Assembly: GCA_020445565.1 (NCBI GenBank)
Contig: JAGRGI010000084.1
Location: 1 to 32,712, forward strand
DNA length: 32,712 nt
Origin: Chromatiales bacterium
GTDB lineage: Bacteria > Pseudomonadota > Gammaproteobacteria > JAGRCI01
Direction of reading: 5' to 3'
This document shows positions 25,302-32,712 of the stretch, one piece after another. The notes under the pieces were generated by a model. It had not been told where the DNA came from. It made no database searches and worked only from the letters and a program-made list of their open reading frames with translations. The stretch's first letter is position 1; every line of letters starts with the position of its first letter. The position numbers were made by a program, and so were the translations under genes.

Positions 25302-28300
25302 TTGGAGGAAATAACAAAGCTGGAGTCCTTGCTGAATCAATGCATGGGGCGTGATCGGGGCGCACTTCGTGTCCGGCTTCGCAAGGCCGCGCAGCGCCTC
25401 AAACAGGGCCAGCCGGCATCGCGAATGCTGACGGGTTTGAACGAGGACATCGAACGTTCCAGTGCACGGCGTCTGGCCCGCGTAACTGCCCTGCCAAAAC
25501 TCGAGTACCCGGAAAACCTGCCGGTGAGCGGGCGCCGCGAGGAGATCGAAAAAGCGATTCGGGAGAATCAGGTCGTGGTGGTCTGCGGCGAGACCGGTTC
25601 CGGCAAGACCACCCAGTTGCCGAAGATCTGCCTGGCCGCCGGTCGTGGCGTGGACGGCCTCATCGGGCACACCCAGCCGCGCCGCATCGCCGCCCGGACT
25701 GTGGCCGCGCGTATCGCCGAGGAGATGCAGACCGAACTGGGGACGGTGGTGGGTTACAAGGTTCGCTTCAAGGACCACACCAACCCGAACGGTTACATCA
25801 AACTGATGACCGACGGCATCCTGCTGGCGGAAACCCAGTCGGACCGCCTTCTGTCGGGCTACGACACCCTCATTATCGACGAGGCCCACGAGCGCAGCCT
25901 CAACATCGATTTTCTGCTCGGTTACCTCAAGCAACTCTTGCCCAGGCGACCCGATCTCAAGGTCGTGATCACCTCCGCCACCATCGATCCGCAACGGCTC
26001 GCCAGGCATTTTGGCGGTGCCCCCATCATCGAAGTCTCCGGGCGAACCTATCCGGTGGAAGTTCGCTACCGCCCCCTGGTGAGCGAAGACGAAGACGAGC
26101 AGGACCGCGACCTGCAACAGGCCATCGTCGAGGCCGTGGACGAACTGGCACGGGAGAAGCCCAGTGACATCCTGGTGTTTCTGAGTGGCGAAGGGGAGAT
26201 CCGCGAGACCTCCGAGACCTTGCGCAAACACAAGCTGCGCGATACCGAGATCCTGCCGCTGTTCGCGCGGCTCAGTCTTTCCGAACAGGCCAGGGCCTTC
26301 TCTGCCCATCGCGGCCGACGCATCGTGCTGGCCACGAATGTGGCGGAGACCTCGCTCACCGTGCCGGGCATTCGCTATGTCATCGATCCCGGTCGCGCCC
26401 GCATCTCCAGGTACAGCCATCGCAGCAAGGTGCAACGGTTGCCGGTTGAGGCAGTGTCCCAGGCTTCCGCCAGCCAGCGGGCCGGGCGTTGCGGACGGGT
26501 TGCCGATGGTATTTGCATACGGCTTTACAGCGAGGAGGACTTGCAGGCACGGGAGGAATTCACCGATCCGGAGATCCTTCGCACCAATCTGGCGGCGGTC
26601 ATCCTGCGCATGCAGGCATTGGGTTTTGGCGATGTGAGTGCCTTCCCGTTTGTTGACCCCCCGGACAACCGCTTGATCAATGATGGCTATCGGCTGTTGG
26701 CGGAATTGGGCGCTGTGGATGCCCAGCGCAAACTGACGACCATCGGCCGGCGCCTGGCGCAATTGCCCATCGATCCGCGCATCGGCCGCATGTTGCTGGC
26801 GGCGGGCAGGGAAGGGGCGCTCAGCGAAGTGCTGGTGATCGGTGCCGCCCTGGCGGTGCAGGACCCGCGGGAACGGCCCATGGAGGCCCGCCAGGCAGCC
26901 GACCAGAAGCACGCGGTGTTTCGCGATGAAAAATCCGATTTTCTCACCCTGCTGAATCTGTGGAACTGGTACGAGGAGCAGAAGAAACACCTCAGCCAGA
27001 GCAAGCTGCGTAAACTCTGCAAGGAGAATTTCATCTCGTTTCTGCGCGTGCGCGAGTGGCGCGAGATGGTGGGGCAGCTGCGGGAGATGATGTTGGAAGG
27101 CGAGCGGAGCCATCTCAACGAAGAGCCCGCCGAGTATGCCGCCGTGCATCGGGCCCTGCTCACCGGTCTGCTTAGCCAGATCGGATTTCTGCAAGAAAAT
27201 CGCGACTATCTGGGCGCTCGCAATCTGCGTTTTTCCGTGTTTCCGTCGTCCACCCTGGCCAAGCGAACGCCGAAATGGATCATGGCCGCCGAGCTGATGG
27301 AAACCCGCAAGACCTTTGCCCTGAACTGCGCCGATATTCGGCCCCAATGGGTGGAGTCGCTGGCCGGTCATCTCGTCAATCGCAACTATTCCGAACCCCA
27401 CTGGGAGAAGCGCGCCGGGCAGGTCGGTGCCTGGGAGCGCGTTACGCTCTATGGCCTCACCCTGGTGGCCAGGCGTCGTGTCAATTACGGCCCCATCGAA
27501 CCGGAGGCGGCGCGCGAGATCTTCATTCGCGAGGCCCTGGTCAACGGCGAGCTGAACACCCGTGCGCCGTTCTTTCAACACAATCGCTCGTTGATCCAGG
27601 AAGTGGAGAAGCTGGAGCACAAATCCCGGCGCCCCGATGTGCTGGTGGATGAGGCAGCGATCTACGCCTTCTACGACGAGCGGCTTCCGGCTGGCATCTA
27701 CAGCGCCGCGGCCTTCGAGAAATGGCGAGAGCAAGCGGAAAAAGACCAGCCGAAGATACTCTACCTGGACCGCGCCACCCTGTTGCGCGAGGACGGGGGC
27801 GGAGTCAGCAAGAAGGACTTCCCGGACCACCTTGCCCTGGATGGCCTGCAACTGCCCCTGCGCTATCGCTTCAGCCCAGGCGAGGCCGACGATGGGGTGA
27901 CCGTGCGGGTGCCTCTGGCGGTGCTCAATCAGCTCAAGCCCGAACCCTTCGAATGGCTGGTGCCCGGCCTCTTGCAGAATCGCATCGAGGCCCTGTTGCG
28001 TGCCCTCCCCAAGGCCCTGCGCAAATCCTTTGTGCCGGTGCCGGATTTTGCCCGAGCCAGCGTCGAGGCCCTGGTACCCCGCCAATCGCCGCTGCTGGAG
28101 TCCCTTGCCGAACAGCTTCGCCGCATGACCGGCGTGGCCGTGCCCGCCGACGCCTGGGACGCCGAGCGGGTGCCTGACCATCTGAGGATGCGCTTCGAGG
28201 TGCTGGCTGAGGATGGCAAGCGGGTGATCGACCAGGGACGCGATCTGGCACTGCTGCAACGCCGCCATGGTGCCAAGGCCAGCGAAGGGTTCGCGGCCTT

Positions 28301-29234
28301 GCCCCATGCGGAAGTGGAAGAAAACCGCCCCATGATGCGCTGGGAGTTCGATGCCTTGCCTGAATCCGTCGAGATGCAGCGCCACGGCGTGCGCTTCCAG
28401 GCCTGGCCGGCCCTGGAAGATCGCGGCGATTGCGTCGCGCGAGTGTTGTGCGACGCACCCGAAAAGGCCGATGCCGTGCATCGGCGCGGCGTCCGCCGCC
28501 TGCTGCGTCTCACGCTGGGCAGGAATTTGCGCGACATCGAACGTAAATTACCCGGCTTCCAGGCGCTCTGCGTGCGCTACACCCGTGTGCCCGCCCCGGC
28601 CTGGCTCGGCAAAGGAACCGGGCAAACCCAAGGCAAACAGCTCTGCGAAGGCTTGCAGGCCGAGCTGGTGGACCGGGTGTTGGACCGTGTCTTCGACCTC
28701 GATGAGCGGCCGATCCGGAACAGGGTGGACTTCGAATCCCGGGTGGAACAGAGGCGGGGTCGTATCGTCGATCTGCTCAACCAGACCCTCGCGACCCTGC
28801 AATCCATCCTCAGCCTGCACCAGGAGCTGCGCGCGCAACTGTCCGGCCGTATCCCACCGGCCTGGCTGGCGGCGGTGCAGGACCTGCGCAGCCAACTCGA
28901 TCACCTCGTCTATCGCGGTTTTCTCACCGATACCCCCGATTCCGCCTTCGACAGCCTGCCACGCTACCTCAAGGCCATCGAAATCCGCCTGCAACGCCTG
29001 ACACAGGACCCCGGCCGTGACGCCCGCCGCATGAACGAAGTGATCCGGCACTGGGAACAATGCCTGCAACGCCTGGAAAAGGCCCGCGCACAAGGCCGTC
29101 CCTCGGAAGAACTGCGGCAATACCGCTGGATGATCGAGGAATTCCGCGTCTCCCTGTTCGCCCAGGAACTCAAGACCGCCTACCCGATATCGGAAAAGCG
29201 TTTGATGCAGCAGTGGCGGTTGGTGACGGATTGA
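25302..29234 (+). CDS. hrpA: ATP-dependent RNA helicase HrpA (DEAH box)
   Basis: 1310 aa from the TTG at 25302, close to the 1300 aa of E. coli HrpA. Motifs: Walker A GETGSGKT at 96-103, HTQPRR, the DEAH box at 193-196, SATID, then ATNVAETSLTVPG and QRAGRCGR in the second RecA fold. The HA2/OB region follows, then the long C-terminal DUF3418 that marks HrpA. It unwinds RNA and in E. coli helps resolve stalled ribosomes and process mRNA. The start is uncertain: no ATG exists before 25344. GGAGAG at 25290-25295 is six bases ahead of the TTG at 25302, and alignment with the E. coli N-terminus fits there; an upstream TTG at 25194 would add 36 residues. Confidence 0.95.
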   Translation: MEEITKLESLLNQCMGRDRGALRVRLRKAAQRLKQGQPASRMLTGLNEDIERSSARRLARVTALPKLEYPENLPVSGRREEIEKAIRENQVVVVCGETGSGKTTQLPKICLAAGRGVDGLIGHTQPRRIAARTVAARIAEEMQTELGTVVGYKVRFKDHTNPNGYIKLMTDGILLAETQSDRLLSGYDTLIIDEAHERSLNIDFLLGYLKQLLPRRPDLKVVITSATIDPQRLARHFGGAPIIEVSGRTYPVEVRYRPLVSEDEDEQDRDLQQAIVEAVDELAREKPSDILVFLSGEGEIRETSETLRKHKLRDTEILPLFARLSLSEQARAFSAHRGRRIVLATNVAETSLTVPGIRYVIDPGRARISRYSHRSKVQRLPVEAVSQASASQRAGRCGRVADGICIRLYSEEDLQAREEFTDPEILRTNLAAVILRMQALGFGDVSAFPFVDPPDNRLINDGYRLLAELGAVDAQRKLTTIGRRLAQLPIDPRIGRMLLAAGREGALSEVLVIGAALAVQDPRERPMEARQAADQKHAVFRDEKSDFLTLLNLWNWYEEQKKHLSQSKLRKLCKENFISFLRVREWREMVGQLREMMLEGERSHLNEEPAEYAAVHRALLTGLLSQIGFLQENRDYLGARNLRFSVFPSSTLAKRTPKWIMAAELMETRKTFALNCADIRPQWVESLAGHLVNRNYSEPHWEKRAGQVGAWERVTLYGLTLVARRRVNYGPIEPEAAREIFIREALVNGELNTRAPFFQHNRSLIQEVEKLEHKSRRPDVLVDEAAIYAFYDERLPAGIYSAAAFEKWREQAEKDQPKILYLDRATLLREDGGGVSKKDFPDHLALDGLQLPLRYRFSPGEADDGVTVRVPLAVLNQLKPEPFEWLVPGLLQNRIEALLRALPKALRKSFVPVPDFARASVEALVPRQSPLLESLAEQLRRMTGVAVPADAWDAERVPDHLRMRFEVLAEDGKRVIDQGRDLALLQRRHGAKASEGFAALPHAEVEENRPMMRWEFDALPESVEMQRHGVRFQAWPALEDRGDCVARVLCDAPEKADAVHRRGVRRLLRLTLGRNLRDIERKLPGFQALCVRYTRVPAPAWLGKGTGQTQGKQLCEGLQAELVDRVLDRVFDLDERPIRNRVDFESRVEQRRGRIVDLLNQTLATLQSILSLHQELRAQLSGRIPPAWLAAVQDLRSQLDHLVYRGFLTDTPDSAFDSLPRYLKAIEIRLQRLTQDPGRDARRMNEVIRHWEQCLQRLEKARAQGRPSEELRQYRWMIEEFRVSLFAQELKTAYPISEKRLMQQWRLVTD

Positions 29235-29322
29235 GGGGGTGATCAATGTTGGCGGCGACTATCCCGGGTGGGCAGAGGCTTTTGTATACTGTAGTGGCAA
29301 GGCAGAAATGTAGGAGCAGCGT

Positions 29323-29526
29323 ATGAACCTTTCAGAGCAGATTGCAGAAGAAGTGCGTGAGCTACCAGAAGAATTGAAGAAGGAGGTTCTTGACTTCATC
29401 TTGTTCGTAGAACGACGTCACGCGACCGGAGGTGCCAGAGCAGCCGGAAGCGAGCCGGATTGGGGTAAGATTCGTATCGATACTAAAGGCTGGCGCTTCG
29501 ATCGGGACGAGGCGAATGCCCGCTAG
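29323..29526 (+). CDS. DUF2281-type antitoxin
   Basis: 67 aa. The N-terminal helix pair SEQIAEEVRELPEELKKEVLDFILFVERR is characteristic of DUF2281 antitoxins, which partner PIN toxins in VapBC-like modules. The C-terminal part (WGKIRIDTKGWRFDRDEA) is the likely toxin-neutralising tail. AGGAGC at 29312-29317 supports the start. A TATACT at 29285-29290 could be the -10 box, but no good -35 is visible. The stop overlaps the toxin start by 11 bases, the usual order of antitoxin first. Such pairs normally repress their own promoter. No DNA-binding motif is recognisable in so short a protein. Confidence 0.78.
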   Translation: MNLSEQIAEEVRELPEELKKEVLDFILFVERRHATGGARAAGSEPDWGKIRIDTKGWRFDRDEANAR

Positions 29527-29929
29527 AATCTTTCTGGATTCCAATATTCTGGTTTATGCGTTCTCAGAAACCGAGCCGGAGAAATGCAGGATCGCTCGGG
29601 AACTATGGCTTCTACCGGAGGCGTGGGTGAGCACGCAGGTACTCAACGAGGTGGCTAACGTTCTTCGTCGAAAGTTCCGTCTACCGTTTCATCAGATTGG
29701 TGAGGTGATATTGGAAATCAATCGAACACTGGCTGTACTCACCGTTGACTATGACATAATTGAAAAAGCTATCACGCTAGCTCAACGCCATCCTCACAGC
29801 TATTTCGATGCATTGATGCTGGCGGCTGCTTCGCATCTTGAATGTGAAACACTTTACTCTGAAGACCTTCAACATCAAGCCAAAATTCAGGGAGTGAAAA
29901 TCATAAATCCATTTATTTCAATCGCATAG
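29516..29929 (+). CDS. PIN-domain toxin (VapC-like ribonuclease)
   Basis: 137 aa from the ATG at 29516. PIN-fold acidic residues are visible: Asp8 in IFLDSNILVYAF, Glu45 in VLNEVANVL, Asp98 in SYFDALMLAAA, and Asp117 in LYSEDLQH. These bind metal and cut RNA in the VapC family. The gene overlaps the antitoxin by 11 bases. Base composition is clearly more AT-rich than the neighbours (for example around 29750-29900), which suggests acquisition by transfer. A longer in-frame ORF opens at 29432 inside the antitoxin gene and is not the likely start. Confidence 0.88.
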   Translation: MPARIFLDSNILVYAFSETEPEKCRIARELWLLPEAWVSTQVLNEVANVLRRKFRLPFHQIGEVILEINRTLAVLTVDYDIIEKAITLAQRHPHSYFDALMLAAASHLECETLYSEDLQHQAKIQGVKIINPFISIA

Positions 29930-29957
29930 GATGCAGGCCGCCATCTGTGGCCGGTAG

Positions 29958-30021
29958 GTCGGATTAGGCGCGTCCCACGCAAGTAGATCTTGCACAGAAC
30001 TGAGACGCGCCATAATCCGAC
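29958..30021. repeat. REP-like inverted repeat pair 1
   Basis: GTCGGATTAGGCGCGTC at 29958-29974 is inverted at 30004-30021 (GACGCGCCATAATCCGAC), with one extra base in the second arm. Between them sits a smaller hairpin, GCAAG-TAGAT-CTTGC, at 29979-29993. It has no coding content. Confidence 0.7.
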
Positions 30022-30049
30022 ACACTCGGGAGCAATGCCAAGTCTGTCT

Positions 30050-30113
30050 GTCGGGTTACGGCGCGGCCAGGCCATGGAATACTTTCCGGTCCTCCAAGCG
30101 CGCCTAACCCGAC
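30050..30113. repeat. REP-like inverted repeat pair 2
   Basis: GTCGGGTTACGGCGCG at 30050-30065 is inverted at 30099-30113 (CGCGCCTAACCCGAC), again with one extra base in one arm. The arms are variants of those in pair 1 (GTCGGRTTA then GGCGCG), so the region holds four copies of one repeat in alternating orientation. Confidence 0.7.
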
Positions 30114-30138
30114 CCCTCTCCAAAACCAGCCCCAATCC

Positions 30139-30579
30139 TCACCAACTCTTGTACGGCAAGAACTTCCCATTCATGGTGATCTTCACCCGGTCGCCTGCGG
30201 GGTTTTCTTCCTTGTCGATGTGCATGGAAAAGTCGATGGCGCTCATGATGCCGTCGCCGAATTTTTCGTGGATGATTTCCTTGATGGTGTCGCCGTAGAC
30301 GCCGACGATTTCATACAGCCGGTAGATGACCGGGTCCGTGGGCACCAGTTTGTCCCAGCTCTTGTGCGGAAATGCCTGCAGGGCGGTGGAGATCTCACCG
30401 GGAAGGCCGAGCGCCTGACAGAGTTTGTCGGCGTATTCGGGTTTGAGGCTGTTCATCCCCAGGCAGGCGGAGGTCAGGAACACCGGTGCCAGGCCCACCT
30501 GTGTGGCGATCTGTTCCCAACCCAGGCCGGAGGTGGCTTTGGCGGCCAGGATGCTTTCGGTCATTTCTATCTTGGTCAT
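30139..30579 (-). CDS. cynS: Cyanate hydratase (cyanase)
   Basis: 146 aa; the E. coli enzyme has 156. An N-terminal helix-turn-helix-like region (ILAAKATSGLGWEQIATQVGL) and the C-terminal catalytic domain are both present. The active-site residues Arg87, Glu90 and Ser113 correspond to E. coli Arg96, Glu99 and Ser122, with a constant offset of nine. The C-terminal segment RVKITMNGKFLPYKSW is typical. The enzyme converts cyanate and bicarbonate to carbon dioxide and carbamate, which breaks down to ammonia. GGAG lies eight bases upstream of the start. It follows the PP2C/kinase gene by 32 bases and is probably the last gene of that operon, providing nitrogen from cyanate or detoxifying it. Confidence 0.97.
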   Translation of the reverse strand: MTKIEMTESILAAKATSGLGWEQIATQVGLAPVFLTSACLGMNSLKPEYADKLCQALGLPGEISTALQAFPHKSWDKLVPTDPVIYRLYEIVGVYGDTIKEIIHEKFGDGIMSAIDFSMHIDKEENPAGDRVKITMNGKFLPYKSW

Positions 30580-30611
30580 GGTCGATCTCCGGTTTTCTGC
30601 GGTGTTGCGGA

Positions 30612-32351
30612 TCAGGTGTTGATGCCCGGGTGGCTGAGCATCAATGCCACTACGGCGATGAAAAGCACCAGGGAGAGGCCCTTCCAGAACAGCAGCGGGT
30701 TGCGCTCCAGCAGGGGAGCGCGAGTTGTGTTGGTGAAGGCCGGATTCGGGTGGCGCAGGTCGTAGAGAAATTCAGACAGGGCGTCGTGGCGCTTGGCCGG
30801 GTTGGGATGCACCGCCTTGCGCAGGCATCCGTCGATCCAGGCGGGGATGGCTCGGCCGTCGTCCAATACCGATCGATAGTTCAGTTTGCGCTGTGCTGCC
30901 CGGTTGTCGGCCTTGGCGACGTCGGCGCCGTAGGGCAAGCGGCCGGACAACATCTGGTAGGCGATCACGCCCAGCGAGAAGAGGTCCGAGCGGGGAGTGC
31001 CGGGCTCGCCGAGGAAATATTCCGGCGCGGTGTATTGGGCGGTACCGAGGATGTGCTGGCCGGGGTTGTCGTGGGCGATTTCCGTGATACCCGCGACCTT
31101 CACTGAGCCGAAATCGATCAGTTTTACTGTGCCTTGGCGGTCGATCATCACATTTTGCGGTCGCAGATCCTGGTGGACCATCTCTTGGCGGTGCAGGGCG
31201 CGCAGGCCTTCGGCGATCTGCTCGACGATACCGCGCACGGTTTCCACCTCGGGTTGCGGGTGGTCGTTCATCCATTGGGCCAGGGTCTGGCCTTCGATGA
31301 ATTCGCTGACGGTGTAGAGGTAATTGCGCCGACGCGTGAGTTCGCGGGCCTTGAGAATATGGGCGTTGTCGAGGCGTCGCGCCACCCATTCTTCCATGAG
31401 AAAGCGCTCCAGATACTCGGCGTCGCCGCGCAGGTCTATCGACGGGGTCTTGAGGATGAGTTGCTCGCCGCTTTCCTGATCCAGGGCCAGGTAGACATGG
31501 CTGCGGTGACTGTTGTGGATCTCGCGAACGATCTCGAAGCCATCGAAAACGGCCCGTGGGCGCAGTTCTGGCGGAAAGGGCAGGTCCACCGCCTGGCGAT
31601 GCAGTTCGCTGATTTCCTGCTCCGGCAATTGCTCGACACGAACGATCTGGATGCTCAGGTTGTCGTCGCTGCCGTTGGCCAGGGCGGCGTCGACGATCTG
31701 CCTGGCGGCCTGGTCCAGGTCATCGTGATGCTCGCGGATCGCAGTGGCGATGCTGGCGTCGCCAGCGTGTTCGTAGACGCCGTCGGTCATCAACACCAGG
31801 GTATCGCCGGCTTCGACGGTGTAGGACTGGTAGTCGATTTCCAGGCGCTCAGCCATGCCCAGGGCGCGGCTCAGGTAGCTCTTGTCGGCGGATACCCAAA
31901 GGCGATGTTCCTCGGTGAGTGTCTCCAACCGATCGCCGACCAGATAGGCGATGCGCGCGTCGCCCACGTGAAACAGATGCGCAGTGGTGGACTTGATGAC
32001 CAGGGCGCTGAAGGTACACACATAGCCCCGGTTCAGATCGTAGCGGTGGGGCCCGTTGCGGCTTTGGGCGTATAGCCAGGAATTGGTGGCCCGCAGCACC
32101 CGTTCCGCCGAGGTCTTTACCGTCCAGGTTTCCGAGGTGGCGAAGTAGTCGTTGAGAAAGCCCTTCACCGCGGTCTCGGCGGCGACCTGGCTGACTTCGC
32201 TGCTACTGATGCCGTCGGCCAGGGCGACGACCGCGCCTTTCGACGAGAGTAGCGGTGGTTCGGGGATCAAGGCCCCGTGGAAATCCTGATTGACGGGTTT
32301 GCGGCCCTTGTCCGAGCACTGACCGACGGAGATTTGGAGTGATTTCGCCAT
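30612..32351 (-). CDS. Bifunctional PP2C phosphatase / Ser-Thr protein kinase with C-terminal membrane anchor
   Basis: 579 aa from the ATG at 32351. The PP2C half (about 1-235) shows NQDFHGA, ALADGISSS, LMTDGVYEH and GSDDNLSIQIV, the metal-binding Asp motifs. The kinase half (about 265-535) shows LILKTP with the ATP-binding Lys, catalytic Asp395 in HQDLRPQN, Asp413 in DFGS and the APEY segment. A single transmembrane helix lies at the C-terminus (SLVLFIAVVALML). This fusion is known next to nitrate, nitrite or formate transporters. Here it lies between an FNT transporter and cynS. No ribosome site precedes 32351; an in-frame ATG at 32396 would add 15 residues encoded by a strong inverted repeat, so the start is uncertain. 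Confidence 0.93.
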   Translation of the reverse strand: MAKSLQISVGQCSDKGRKPVNQDFHGALIPEPPLLSSKGAVVALADGISSSEVSQVAAETAVKGFLNDYFATSETWTVKTSAERVLRATNSWLYAQSRNGPHRYDLNRGYVCTFSALVIKSTTAHLFHVGDARIAYLVGDRLETLTEEHRLWVSADKSYLSRALGMAERLEIDYQSYTVEAGDTLVLMTDGVYEHAGDASIATAIREHHDDLDQAARQIVDAALANGSDDNLSIQIVRVEQLPEQEISELHRQAVDLPFPPELRPRAVFDGFEIVREIHNSHRSHVYLALDQESGEQLILKTPSIDLRGDAEYLERFLMEEWVARRLDNAHILKARELTRRRNYLYTVSEFIEGQTLAQWMNDHPQPEVETVRGIVEQIAEGLRALHRQEMVHQDLRPQNVMIDRQGTVKLIDFGSVKVAGITEIAHDNPGQHILGTAQYTAPEYFLGEPGTPRSDLFSLGVIAYQMLSGRLPYGADVAKADNRAAQRKLNYRSVLDDGRAIPAWIDGCLRKAVHPNPAKRHDALSEFLYDLRHPNPAFTNTTRAPLLERNPLLFWKGLSLVLFIAVVALMLSHPGINT

Positions 32352-32357
32352 GGTGCG

Positions 32358-32394
32358 GATCGCCCGGTCCCCGTTGGTCGGGGGCCGGGCGATC
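32358..32394. other. Strong inverted repeat at the start of the PP2C/kinase gene
   Basis: GATCGCCCGGTCCCC at 32358-32372 pairs with GGGGGCCGGGCGATC at 32380-32394, with 14 of 15 bases paired and a seven-base loop. It lies between the transporter stop and the kinase ATG at 32351, in place of a ribosome-binding site. It may be an intercistronic control or RNA-stability hairpin. There is no T-run, so it is not a classical terminator. Confidence 0.55.
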
Positions 32395-32409
32395 ATTCAA
32401 CTCATAGGA

Positions 32410-32712
32410 TCAGACGCTGGCCTTGAGAGTGGCCGGCTGGGCGTCGATGCTCTCCTTACCGGCGGTTTCCTTGTGATTGCGGCCCTTGAGGATGCGTTCC
32501 GGGCTGGTGCGAACGTGGGTGAAATACAGCGGCAGGCCCACGAGCACGAAGCCGCCGACCAGGTTGCCCAGGACGGTGGGCAGTTCGTTCCAGACGATGT
32601 ACTCCCAGAAGGTGAAGCCGCCGCCCATGATCATGGAGAAGGGGAACAGGAACATGTTGACGATGGAGTGTTCGAAGCCCATGAAGAAGAACAGCATGAT
32701 CGGCATCCACAT
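32410..32712 (-). CDS. Formate/nitrite transporter (FNT) family protein, C-terminal part (cut by window edge)
   Basis: 100 C-terminal residues are present and the frame is open to the window end. The FNT signature is seen in GFEHSIVNMF and in LPTVLGNLVGGFVLVG, which in FocA/NirC form the last pore-lining helices. A hydrophilic tail of about 35 residues follows. FNT channels pass small anions such as formate or nitrite; cyanate is a chemically similar small anion, so transport of nitrite or cyanate is a reasonable guess given cynS downstream. The stop is 58 bases before the kinase ATG. It is the first visible gene of the minus-strand operon. Confidence 0.9.
   Translation of the reverse strand: MWMPIMLFFFMGFEHSIVNMFLFPFSMIMGGGFTFWEYIVWNELPTVLGNLVGGFVLVGLPLYFTHVRTSPERILKGRNHKETAGKESIDAQPATLKASV

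Noticed and set aside
25257..28481. 1074-codon open frame on the minus strand opposite hrpA
   Set aside because: It lies wholly antisense to a well-recognised helicase, has no family features and reflects GC-rich codon bias in the opposite frame.
29958..30113. CRISPR array or insertion-sequence ends
   Set aside because: The repeats alternate in orientation, are only four arms with unequal spacing, and no transposase or cas gene is adjacent.
31134..32075. 313-codon plus-strand open frame opposite the PP2C/kinase gene
   Set aside because: The minus frame carries complete phosphatase and kinase motifs; the plus frame is a shadow.

Overview
The window looks like the chromosome of a GC-rich gammaproteobacterium. 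The housekeeping genes point that way: a PurB N-terminus (positions 1-59), a standard-length Ffh and a full-length HrpA helicase all resemble the enterobacterial versions as I remember them. The cyanase, PP2C/kinase and formate/nitrite-type transporter group at the right end would fit a nitrogen-assimilating, perhaps chemolithotrophic lineage. That taxonomic guess is inference and no finer placement is supported.

Layout. (1) 1-59: start of purB on the minus strand, divergent from a FIST-domain sensor and an overlapping hybrid histidine kinase (310-3877). (2) 4079-22467: about 18 kb of thirteen same-strand genes, most of whose products carry export signals. In order they are a two-copy DUF4384 protein, a DUF4384 lipoprotein, an exported DUF3160-like protein, a sigma-70-like factor, a one-TM putative anti-sigma protein, a secreted trypsin-fold protease, two lipoproteins with peptidoglycan-binding domains, a large exported caspase-like protease, a GNAT/autoinducer-synthase-like acyltransferase, an OmpA-domain protein, a caspase-DUF4384 protein, and a trypsin-caspase-DUF4384 fusion. 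(3) 22586-29234: ffh, a convergent GGDEF protein and hrpA. (4) 29323-30113: a DUF2281/PIN toxin-antitoxin pair of visibly lower GC, followed by two paired REP-like inverted repeats. (5) 30139-32712 (minus strand): transporter, then PP2C/kinase, then cynS, probably one operon.

The 4079-22467 block is the interesting part. It has four predicted proteases, five DUF4384-like copies, peptidoglycan-anchoring modules and its own sigma/anti-sigma pair, all apparently aimed at the cell envelope. The fused trypsin has an Arg|Ile-Val-Gly-Gly zymogen activation site and an S1-pocket Asp. All three caspase modules carry the Asp-x-Cys arrangement that in metacaspases goes with cleavage after Arg/Lys. This suggests, without proving it, a periplasmic metacaspase-trypsin cascade tied to peptidoglycan or envelope state and to a dedicated sigma factor. 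A repeated sequence box (about CGTTTGTYCGWTTRAGTGG) precedes both the first DUF4384 gene and the anti-sigma gene and may be a shared control element.

No tRNA, rRNA, CRISPR array, insertion sequence or integrase was seen. No stretch longer than 300 bases lacks a gene. The largest gaps are 60-309, 3878-4078, 5111-5308 and 29930-30138.
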